From Tupaia tana (taxonomy: Eukaryota > Chordata > Mammalia > Scandentia > Tupaiidae): a DNA stretch of 64,000 nt. Location: contig JAKSZU010000013.1 in the NCBI GenBank assembly GCA_026018925.1, positions 1,178,001-1,242,000 of the forward strand, given 5' to 3'. Below are positions 54,851-64,000 of this stretch, piece by piece; position 1 is the stretch's first letter, and each line of letters begins with the position of its first letter. The notes beneath the pieces were generated by a model. It did no database searches. It saw nothing but the letters and a program-made list of their open reading frames with translations, and had not been told where the DNA came from. The translations under genes and the position numbers were made by a program.

Positions 54851-57479
54851 AAGAGGGACCAGCTGGGTGCTGCTTCGCGCTGGAAAGAGTTGTCATCTTT
54901 GGGATTCCTTGGTGACGCCTCGGCCCCCTTTACAGGTGAAACAGCCTTTTCGAGGGGGGCGGCTCCCCAAGGTCTCCCGGCTGGGACTGGCTTCGACCCT
55001 CCCGGCTCAGAGGTCTCTGGAAGGACCCAAGGCTGGCCGCTATTTTATTTGACGTGTTTGTTGTCAGGAATGTGCGGAAGGGGTTTCCGCAAGGGTCCAG
55101 GTTGGGCTTGAGCGCCTCTGAAGTCTGACCCAAACCGGAACCCTGTACCTCAGGTCCTGCAAGCTGGCTTCCTGGCAGCCCTCCAGGGTTCGCCAGAGGG
55201 TCCTGGGAGCTCAGGGCGGTGCGAGTTTAGGCTCTGGGCACTAGAGGAAGTTGAGGCCTGAAGAAGGGGCAGGGGAAGGGTTGGCTCTCTCCGGTCGGTG
55301 GGGAAGCTGAGTGAAGGCTCGGGAGTGGGCTGCTACCTGCCAGGCCCCGATGAGTTTGGTTATTTTCTGACACCCCCAACCTAATGCCAGAGTCCCTAAT
55401 TTTGTGGTGGGGTCTCTGAAAGGCCTGCCTTGGGTCTGGTACTGCCCAGGGGTCACACATGAGCCCCCTAGTCTGTTTGCGTAACAGCTTGGGAAGTGGG
55501 TGCCTAGCACCCCTTGGAGGGGTGGAGGGACTTACCCAAGGTCAGCCCAAGGCCTGAGAGTGGGAGGCTGTGGCTCTGACCTGTTCACATACCGAGGTCA
55601 TTTGCATAGGGATCTAGGGTGGGGACGAGGGTCCCAGAGCCAGCTGGCACTTGCTGGCCTTGGCTCACCCTGCCTGGCCCCAGCTCCGCTCCTGTCCAGC
55701 GGCTCAGTCTCCTCTCAGACACGTACCCTGAGAGTCCCAGGCATTGGGCCCCTCATTGGAGTTGGGGGTAGGATCTCTCCTGATGAAGGAGGGGTGAGTC
55801 TCTCCACCCTGTGCCTCAGTTGCCCACTTTGCTAAGTGGTGGACACCTGGCCCCAGATCTGCGGACTTCCAGGTAGAGCACAGGAGGGCCCACATCTGCC
55901 ACAGGTAATGCCACCATCTAGATGATCTTGTTGGCCTGCCTCGGGCCTCAGGCACTGGTGCTGTGAAACGGGCTGCGGAGTGGAGGAATGGAGCCAGCGG
56001 TCTTTGGAGACAGGTTGGCGCTGTCTAAACCTACCAACTGGGTGTGTGTTCCCCTTACCCCCCGTGAAATGGGGCTGTTTCCGCGGCTTGCTCAGTGGGA
56101 CGTGTACCCCAGGGACCCCGGTGGTCACTCCTGGGGTGGGGAGGCTGGCCCAGAGTGGGAGTTGCCAGTGTGTGTGGAACGCCTGGCCTGGCCTTCCCCC
56201 AGAGCAGCTCCTGCACTCCCTGATCTGGGAGATTGTCCAGGAACACGGGGCTCCAGCGGCTGGAGGTGACCTCTGGCATCCCTGTGAGGGACCTTGGAGG
56301 AAGGACCTGGGAAACGGGCACCCAGCGGCCCAATGGTTATGTGAGCTTTGTGGGCATCCACTTGGCTCACCCCTGCAGCCCCACCACAGAGCTGGCTGTG
56401 CCCAGTTTACAGACAAGAAGTCGAGACCCAGCGGGAGCCAGTGTGAGTCGTGCATGCCCTTTGAGGTCTGGCCATGGCCTCTTGCCAGGGTGCTGGCAGA
56501 TCTGCTGGCCAAGAGGCCCAGGGCCCTGCAGTCTCCATACCACCCTAGGGATTCGGAGGCTCACCCTCCCGCTGCTGGAATTAGCCCAGTTCTGCTCTGG
56601 AGAGAGCTGCAGCTCTGAGGCCGAATGTCAGCTTCCTGGAGGAGGTGGGTGCAGACAGGGTGGGGACCGAGGGCACAGGGCCCCGGGCTGCTGCGAGGCC
56701 GTCTCCTGTTCAGCTGCTGAGGTCTCAGGGTTCCCCTTTCAGAGCTCTTACTCCTCCTTTGGGGAAGCCGAGACCCAGAGTGAAGTCTGGCAGGTGGGAC
56801 CCACACTTGGCTGCCTCTCCCTGCCCCTCTCCCACGCCACGAGCAGCACCACAGACGTCAGTGAGAGTATAGACACTTTGAAGACCAGCCCAGACTCACA
56901 CCAGGCCCACGTCTACACGGGGCTGTGCAGAGGCTGCTCCCCTCGGGGGTGAAGGGGCAGGTGCGGGAGACTGCCAGTGAGGAGGGGGCAGCTCTGAGTG
57001 CAGGCTGGTGCTGACCCTGGCATGAGACCCTGCATCCAGCCAGCCTGGGGGCCTCAGCACGGGGGAGGCAGGGGGTGCCTTGCCAGCATAAAAGGGAAGC
57101 ATGTACCTGGGCCCCGGGGGGCGGGTGAGGGCGTGGGGGCTGTGTGGGATCCAGGGAGGAGGGCAGAAAGGCCGCTGTGGTCCAGGGTTTCAGATGAAAG
57201 ATTAACAAGCAGGGATGTTCTGAGACCCCACCATGCGGGTTCGGGGAGGTGTCAGCTGGGAGGGCGGCGCTCCCCCGGGCAGGCCTGCAGCCTTAGGTAC
57301 GGGAGAGCCAGGGAGCCAGCAGACAGACGCTGTGGCCCGGGGGGTGGAAATGCAGGCCCTGGGGTGGGCTTCCTCCCACCCTCCTCTGGGCCAGAAGGGC
57401 TTGGCTGGGCCTCTGCTTTGTAGTTTGCATCTTGTTTGTATCAAATCCATTCACTTGGCTTTTTCCTGTTGTTTTTTTC
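54851..57479. other. SUSD3 intron 1, first part
   Basis: GC-rich unique sequence. No sushi-domain exon found. Weak MIR-like traces at 55500-55570. Confidence 0.4.
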
Positions 57480-57610
57480 TCTCTCAAAACAAATTCATTT
57501 TGTCATCTTTTCTATGAGAGAAAGAGAGACTAGTTCATTGAGATCCACCGGGCCCAGCCAGCCAGTTCTCGCTCCACCAGGTAGGGAGGAAGGCTCCCCC
57601 AACCTGAGAT
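57480..57610 (-). mobile_element. SINE, family B (likely, short)
   Basis: cattttgtcatcttttctat then gagagaaagagagact, as in other family B copies. Confidence 0.35.
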
Positions 57611-59154
57611 CTTCCTGGGTCAGCAGAGCCCTGCTTCCCTGCCGTGCGGTGGGCAGGCCCTTCTCATCTCCTCTGAGGTTACTTGCACTAGCGAAAAAGG
57701 CAGTGCACCCAGAATGGGGTCGCCTGGAGCTCGGGGCAGGGTGGGTTGGGGGCCAGTGCCCAGTGGCCCTGGGGGGCTGCAGGTGGGCAGGACTGGATGC
57801 TTCCACCAGGGAATATGGGGTGTCCTAGGTCAGCAGGTGGGGTTGAGGGGGTGCTGCAGGGGCAGGAGTTGGGCTCAGGAGAGGTTGGCCCCCTGGGCTC
57901 ACTGTGTGGGTGGGAGGGTCCCTGAGATGAGAGGCAGGAGAGCCTGAAGCCTGCTGCGCCCCTCCCAGCCCTCCTACCTCACTCCCCCAGGCTGTCCCCA
58001 GTCCTGTGAAAGGAAGCCCTATCCCCACGGCACCCCTGTCTCTCCCGTGCTGAGGCCCCCAGGCTGGCTGGCTGGGACGCAGGGTCTCCTGCCAGGGTCC
58101 CAGAGCTACCCCCTCCTGGCCGGTAGTCTCCTGCACCTGCCCCCTTTCCCCGTGGGGAGCAGTCTCTGCACAGCCCATGCGTGTGGTTGTGGGCCTCGGC
58201 ACCAGCTTGGGCTGGTCCTCTGCGGTGCTGCGGTGCTGCATCGGGGCTCCCTAAGGTTGTGTTACAGCTGGGTTGTCACCTGTGGCGTGGGTGGCCACTC
58301 ACCCTTCATGAGGCCTAATGACAGAGGCAGGGCAGGCCCTGGTGTCTGGGGAGAGGTTTACTTCTGTTCTTTACGATGTACACCCCCACCCCCACCCCCA
58401 TGGTTGGTTTGTGTGCACGGAGGACAGGATGTGGCTGCTGACAACCAAGGCGAGGCATGAACCGAGACGCCTCTCTGTCCCCCCACCTGCTGTCCAACAG
58501 GCCGCCGTGGCCTGGGGGGGGAGGGCTGCTCCCTGTCGGCCTGGGAGGAAGCTGACAGTGTGATATCCCTTGCTGGGCCTGCCCTGCCTGGCGCAGCATT
58601 TGTAACGGAGCCTGGCCCAGGAAGAAGTGGCAAAGCTGGGCCAACCCTAGAGCCCAGGCCCTCTGGCTCTAAAGCCGGGCCTGGCCGCCCCAGGCCTCTC
58701 GTCTGCGGAGACCTCAGTCCCACCCTGTGACACACAGGCTCAGGTCTGCGTGGACACTCAGCAGAGTGAGCCCGCCTCGGTCACTGCCACGTCAGCAGGG
58801 ACAAAGAAGGTTTTCCCCAGCAGCGAAACTGGAAGGGTTAGAACTGCACACCCCCGCTTGGTTCTGCCCTTTACACACCCCTGCGCCCACCCATGACTCC
58901 ATCCCTCATCCCTTTCCACTCTGAGCATCGTATGTTTTCAACCCGTTCTAGTTTTATGTTTCTTTCATATGTTTCACACATGGACCTCTGGCAAGGTCCC
59001 GCTGTGCCGCCCATCCACCCCAGCCTCCTGCCAGCTAGAATCACACACGTTCCCCGAAGGTGCAGGTCAGCCCGAGCAGAACCCTGCCCTCCCGTGCAGC
59101 TCCCATGGGGGCACAGTGGCACTGAACCTGTGTGCCACTGAGGCTGGCCCAGGT
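57611..59154. other. SUSD3 intron 1, middle part
   Basis: Unique GC-rich sequence; nothing recognised. Confidence 0.4.
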
Positions 59155-59415
59155 TTCATTTTTATTTTTATTTCTTTTAGAGAGATTTTTGCTATAGGGC
59201 ATGTGCACTTGCCGGAGAGACAGAGACAGAGAAAGAGAGTGAGAAATCACCCCCCCCTCGGGGGAATGGCCATGCTGCAATCCATTCTCCTCTTGGTATT
59301 TTGGGCTTACATGCACTTGCGCCCAGTTTGAGTTTCAAGCGCCAAGTCTGAGTCTCAAGCTGTGTCGCCGTGGGGAGCCCAGCCCCTTGACCACTCTGCC
59401 ACCTGTTGGCCCTGT
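59155..59415 (-). mobile_element. tRNA-derived SINE, family A
   Basis: Reverse copy: agagagatttttgctatagg start, ctctgccacctgttggccct end. Confidence 0.88.
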
Positions 59416-59726
59416 AGGCTTCGTTTGAATCCAGCACCATCCATTCTGCCCTTCATTGCAGGGCCTCTCGGCCAGGTGCATGACCGCTGTGCTGCTGCGT
59501 CTCCAGCTTCGCCGCGGAGGAGCTGGGCCTTCCCCCAAGCCTTTCCCACACAGGCCCGGGGCCACATAGGCTGCAGGAAGAATGCAGAAGTGAGGCTTCT
59601 AAACTGAGGACTGGGAAGTGGCCACCAGTGCCCGGGGAAGGGGCACGAGGCCAGCTTGTGGCTGCCCTGCTGTCTGCCCGGCGGGCCATCTCTCATGACT
59701 CTTGTCTGTGAGGCTGCACTGCCATC

Positions 59727-59835
59727 CCGTCCCTCCCTCCCTCTCTCCCTCCCTCTCTCCCTCCCTCCCTCTCTCCCTCCCTCCCTCATTCCCTCCCTCA
59801 CTCCCTCCCTCTCTCTCTCTCTCCCTCCCTCCCAC
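59727..59835. repeat. CCCT/CTCT pyrimidine tract
   Basis: About 109 bases of C and T only, apart from a few A, mainly CCCT and CTCT units. Confidence 0.95.
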
Positions 59836-59978
59836 TCTGAAGTATGTGGACACGAGTGTGGTGTTCATGAAGAGCCCAGACTCTGCAGTCAGAATTTGAG
59901 TCCTGTCTGTACCACTGGGACCTGGAGGCCCCAGGACCAGTGAAGGTCAGCCCATGTTATGAAAAATAGACCCAGGGG

Positions 59979-60227
59979 CGGGACCAGAAGTTAGCGTAAT
60001 GGCTATGTCGCTGGACTCCCACGTAGTCGACCGCGGTTCACGTCCCAGACCCGGTGGCTTAAAACTCACGCCCGGTGCGTGTGCGTGCGTGCCCAAGATC
60101 CTGAGAGGAGAATGGAGGAGATGGGATTGTGGCATGGCCATCCCCCCTGGGGGTGATTTCTCACTTTCTGTCTCTCTGTCTCTTTCTGTCTGGCGCCCTA
60201 TAGCAAAAAAACCCTCCCCCCCCAAAA
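59979..60227 (+). mobile_element. tRNA-derived SINE, family A, with target duplication
   Basis: Forward copy with a B box altered to ggttcacgtcc. Flanks AAAAATAGACCCAGGGGC (59962-) and AAAAATAGACCCGGGGGC (60228-) differ once. Confidence 0.92.
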
Positions 60228-60239
60228 AAAAATAGACCC

Positions 60240-60337
60240 GGGGGCCAGCAGGTGGCATGGTGGTTAAGTCACTGGATTCCACATGGTAGACCATGGGTCA
60301 CATCCCAGACCCTGTGGCTTAAAAATCACGCTGGGGG
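60240..60337 (+). mobile_element. SINE head only (family A or C)
   Basis: gggggccagcaggtggcatg to ggcttaaaaatcacgctggg: only the tRNA-like head, cut short where the next SINE begins. Confidence 0.75.
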
Positions 60338-60588
60338 TGGGGCCAGCAGATGGCATAATGGTTATATCGCCAGACTTCCATGTAGTCAACCACGGTTCGA
60401 GTCCAGACCCAGCAGCTTAAAACTCACACTGGGCACGTGTGCGTGCGTACCCAAAATTCCAAGAGTAGAAAGGAGGAGAAGGGATTGTGGCATGGCCAGC
60501 CCCCCAGGGAGTGATTTCTCACTTTCTATCTTTCCTGTCTCCAGCAAGCACATGTGCCATATAGCAAAAATCTCTCTTTTAAAAACTC
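60338..60588 (+). mobile_element. tRNA-derived SINE, family A
   Basis: Forward copy: ggccagcagatggcataatg head, B box ggttcgagtcc, gccatatagcaaaaatctct end. Confidence 0.9.
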
Positions 60589-60858
60589 ACCTTGCCTGGA
60601 AGTGTAGAGCTGTGCCAGCACTGAGGGGTGTGTAGCCTGTGTCATAGCACCCCGGGAAGGCTGTGCCTGGAGGGAAGACACTTTTTGCCCTGCCTCCTGG
60701 GGCCTCCATCCTGAAGGCAGGACAGCCCTTCTGGCCCTCTCCACTCTGGACATTACCTCAGAAGGTGTGCTCCCTCCCACACCCTAGGCAACCTGGGTAA
60801 CTAGTCTTTTTTAATCCCAGCTGAGATAAGAGACATAATACAATTATTATAGATTTTA

Positions 60859-60994
60859 TTTTTTATTAGCCTAACTTTTTTTATTAATTTTAATTATTTA
60901 TACATTTAATCACTATAGATCATTTAGATTGTAAAGATACTTTACCTAGCATGGTAAACACCTGAGTCCACCCCAGTTGACTCATCAACATATC
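60859..60994 (-). mobile_element. Short unnamed dispersed repeat, copy 4, with flanking direct repeats
   Basis: 136 bases between identical ATAGATTTTA at 60849-60858 and 60995-61004. T-rich left end, core catttaatcactatagatca, tttacctagcatggtaaaca, ccccagttgactcatcaaca. Best-defined copy. Confidence 0.65.
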
Positions 60995-61042
60995 ATAGAT
61001 TTTAAATGTGTATTTCTTTAATTGATATAAAAAATTCCTCAT

Positions 61043-61302
61043 TTTTTTAGGTTTTTGCCATAGGGTGCATCCACTTGCTGGAGATAGAGAGACAGTAAGA
61101 AGGAAAGTGAGAAATCACCCCCCAGGAAAAATGGCCACACTGCAATCCCCTCTCCTCCATTCTCTTCCTGAGATTTTGCCCTGCCCCCACCATACACACA
61201 CATGCCTGGTGTGATTTTCAAGCCACTGGGTCTGGAATTTGGATCATGGTTGGCCTTGTGGGAGTCCAGTGTCCCAACCACCAAGTCACCTGCTGGTTCC
61301 TC
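61043..61302 (-). mobile_element. tRNA-derived SINE, family A
   Basis: Reverse copy: ttttttaggtttttgccata start, accaagtcacctgctggttc end. Confidence 0.87.
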
Positions 61303-62300
61303 CCTCTAATTTAAAAAATAGCTTTATTGAGATATAATACATTACTGTGCAATTCACTCACTTAAAGTGTACACCTCGGTAGTTTTTAGTGCCTTCACAG
61401 ATGTGTATGACCATCACTGCAAAAGAAGACCCTGTACTTCTTAGCAGTTGAAACCCAATTCTCCCCTCCTCCAGCCTCTGGCTATTACTGGTTATCTTTC
61501 TGTCTCTCCTGGTTTGCTTATTCTGATCACTTCATATAAATGCAAATATATATGTGACCTCTTGTGTTGACTTCTTTCTCTTAGCATCATGTTTTCAAGG
61601 TCCATCCCTGTTTAAGCGTGTATCCATACTTCATTCCTTTTCATGACTGAATCACATTCCATTGCGTGTATGGGCCACATTTTGTTTGTCCATTTATCAA
61701 TCAATACGCATTTGAGTGTTTCAGCTTTCTTTCTATTATGAGTGACACTGCTATGAACATCCATGTGCAAGTTTTTGTGTAGACATGTGTTTTCATTTCT
61801 CTTGGGTGTTTAGGAGTGGAATTACTAGATCATGTAATAATTCTATGTTTAACTGTTTGGGAAACCACAAGACCATTTCCCAAAGCTATTGCACTCTTAC
61901 ATTTTCACTCTCAGAGTATGAAGTTTTAGTTTCTCCACATTCTCCTTCGCACTTGTTACTATGCCTTTTTTTTGTATAGCTGGTTTGGTAAATATGAGAT
62001 GGTATCTCACCTTGTTGGTTTTCATTTCCCTAAAACTAATGTTGAGACTGTTTTCATGTGCTTATTTGTAAGCCATCAACACATCTCTTCAGAAATGTGT
62101 ATTCAAATCCTTTGCCCATTACTAAATTTGGTTTCTTTTTATAATTGAATTATAATGATCTTTATATATTCTAAATGCAAGTTTCTTATCAGATCCATGA
62201 TTTACAAATATTTTCTCCATATCAGTAGGTTGTCTTTTCATTTTATTGGTTATGGCTTTTCAAAAATTATGTCTTTTGGAGCACAAAAATTATAAATTTT

Positions 62301-62563
62301 TTTTTTTTTTGGAGAGGTTTTCGCTATAGGGCATGTGCACTCGCCAGACAGACAGAGAGAGACATAGAGACAGAAAGCGAGAAGTCACCCCCCAGAGGGG
62401 ATGGTCACGCCGCAATCCCTTCTCCTCCGTTCTCCTCTCGGGATCTTGGGCACGCACACACACGCGCCCGGCGTGAGTTTTAAGCCACCGGGTCCGGGAC
62501 GCGAACCACGGTCGACTACGTGGGAGTCCAGCGACATAGCCATTACGCTAACTGCTGGTTCCG
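62301..62563 (-). mobile_element. tRNA-derived SINE, family A, young-looking, with target duplication
   Basis: Near-consensus reverse copy inside the L1. Identical AAAAATTATAAATTTT at 62285-62300 and 62564-62579. Confidence 0.96.
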
Positions 62564-62738
62564 AAAAATTATAAATTTTGATAAAGTCCAATTTTGTTTT
62601 TTGTTTCAGTGTTTGCCTTTGGTATCATCTCTAAGAAACCATTGCCTAAGGTCACAAGACAAGACTTACTCTTGTCTTTTCTTCTAAGAGTTTTATAGTC
62701 TTAGCTCTCACATTTAGGTTTTTGATTCATTTTAAGTT

Positions 62739-62745
<7 letters not shown>

Positions 62746-62785
<40 letters not shown>

Positions 62786-63037
62786 AGAGGTTTTTCGCTA
62801 TAGGGCGCGTGCGCTCGCCAGACAGACAGAGAGAGACAGAGAGACAGAAAGCGAGAAATCACCCCCCAGGGGGGATGGTCACGCCGCAATCCCTTCTCCT
62901 CCATTCTCCTCTCGGGATCTTGGGCACGCACGCACACGCGCCCGGCGTGAGTTGTAAGCCACCGGGTCCGGGACGCGAACCGCGGTCGACTACGTGGGAG
63001 TCCAGCGACATAGCCATTACGCTAACTGCTGGTTCCC
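62746..63037 (-). mobile_element. tRNA-derived SINE, family A, youngest-looking, 44-base T tract
   Basis: T run 62741-62784 (44 bases, partly target), body almost identical to the copy at 62301, intact B box in the complement (gacgcgaaccgcgg). Flanks TTAAGTTAGTTTTT at 62732-62745 and 63038-63051 are identical. Confidence 0.96.
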
Positions 63038-63182
63038 TTAAGTTAGTTTTTGTAAATAATATGAGGAAGGAGTCCAACTTCATTCTTTTGCATGCGGATA
63101 TGCATTTGTCTCTAGAACCAACCGTTGAGAAACTAGTCCCACTGAACTGCCTTGGCACCCTTGTCAAAATCAGTTGATTCTA

Positions 63183-63374
63183 GGGGTCAGACAGTGCAGC
63201 AGTAAGGCCACATCCTACGTGGAAGGTCTTGGGCACTTCCTATACACACTGGGTGTACACACATGCCTATGATCTCACTGGCTGGGACTAAGAGTGGATA
63301 ATGGTATGAAGGCCCTATTGGTGGTGCCAGTCTATCTCCCTATCTCTCTCTTTGAACAAATAAATAAACTTTAA
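63183..63374 (+). mobile_element. Short SINE, family C-like, diverged
   Basis: Head aggggtcagacagtgcagca, tail with a CT run (about 63332-63352) and caaataaataaactttaa. Confidence 0.55.
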
Positions 63375-64000
63375 GGAAAAAAATTTGACTATAAATGTGA
63401 GGGTTTATTTCTGGATTCCCTATTCTATTCCTTTCCATTTTATGTCAGTAACCCAATTTTGATTACTGTAACTTTGTAGTAGGTTTCAAAATTGGGAAGT
63501 ATGAGTCATCCAACTTTGTTCTTCTTTTTGAAGATTGTTTTGGCTATTCTAAGTCTTTTATATTTCTGTATGAGTTTTAGAATCAGCTTGTCAATTTCTG
63601 CATAAAAGGCAGCTAGAATTTTGATGGGGATTGTGTTGAATCTGCAGATCAGTTTGGGAATATTGCCATTTTAACAATATTAAGTCTTCTGATCCATGAA
63701 CATGATACCTTTTTTCATTTATTTAAGTGCTCTCTAATCTCTTTCAACAGTGCTTTATAGTTTTCAGAGTATAAGTTTTGTACTTCTTTTCATGTTTATG
63801 CCTGTGTAATTCTTTTTGATACTATTGTAAATGGAATTGCTTCCTTAAGCTCATTTTCAGTTTGCTCATTGCTGCCGTACAGAAATACTGTTGATTTGGC
63901 TATGTTGCCCTTGTATCCTACAACCCTGCTGAACTTCTTAGTTCTTGTGACTTTTAGAGGATTCCTGAGGATTTTTGGTATACAAAATTGTATCATCTAA

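Larger units (their letters stand above)
61305..64000 (-). mobile_element. L1 (L1MA/MB-like), antisense, 3' part, runs off the window
   Basis: Antisense L1 3' end from tagctttattgagatataat through the 3' UTR and into ORF2. Near 63830-63950 the minus strand reads EQTENELKEAIPFTI and FSRVVGYKGNIAKSTVFLY, the C-terminal part of L1 ORF2 protein. Interrupted by three SINEs (62301, 62746, 63183). No intact frame. Subfamily is an estimate. Confidence 0.88.

Noticed and set aside
63796..63996. 66-codon minus-strand frame as a small gene
   Set aside because: It matches the C-terminal part of L1 ORF2 and belongs to the antisense L1.

Overview
This is a stretch of placental-mammal nuclear DNA, read from split coding exons with GT-AG introns, mammal-wide MIR, L1 and MaLR repeats, a mariner relic and a dense load of tRNA-derived SINEs. 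Two neighbouring genes are recognisable by protein similarity, both on the + strand: most of FGD3 (exons between 8115 and 37469, stop codon at 37467) and the first coding exon of SUSD3 (54490-54580). FGD3 followed by SUSD3 is the order I know from human 9q22.31, so the locus is syntenic. The SINEs do not look like primate Alu, rodent B1/B2, horse ERE, dog SINEC, ruminant or pig elements as I know them, so I do not assign a species.

Layout. 1-8114: intron sequence upstream of the first visible FGD3 exon. It holds a very old antisense L1 (about 1515-7150) cut up by SINEs, a mariner relic and another small element, then a MaLR-type LTR piece. 8115-37469: fifteen consecutive FGD3 coding exons whose splice phases all join into one open frame of 565 codons. 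They cover the DH domain, first PH domain, FYVE zinc finger and second PH domain; the N-terminal region (about 155 residues in human) must lie to the left of the window. Introns carry SINEs, L1 pieces, a 30-bp minisatellite (19110-19560), a 1.3-kb GGAT-type minisatellite (32757-34063), a (TG)n run and a 30-base C run just before an acceptor. 37470-38020: 3' UTR with a MIR fragment and an AATAAA signal at 37996. 38020-54290: intergenic DNA with MIRs, two MaLR LTRs, several SINEs and a 2.9-kb minisatellite of 47-bp units (47760-50645). 54290-54850: GC-rich, TATA-less promoter region and exon 1 of SUSD3. 54581-64000: SUSD3 intron 1, ending in an antisense L1 that runs off the window and contains the two youngest-looking SINE copies.

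Function. FGD3 is a guanine nucleotide exchange factor of the faciogenital dysplasia family, acting on CDC42 and actin; SUSD3 is a small single-sushi-domain membrane protein. They are neighbours, not a known pathway. I found no RNA gene, CRISPR array or new multi-gene system. The most noteworthy items are a stop codon that shortens the FGD3 tail relative to human, a four-level nest of transposons, three SINE types I cannot name, a short dispersed repeat I cannot name, and the tandem arrays, one of which lies beside an acceptor in the FYVE-splitting intron. Comparisons with human are from memory; coordinates were read by eye, and repeat edges may be off by several bases.
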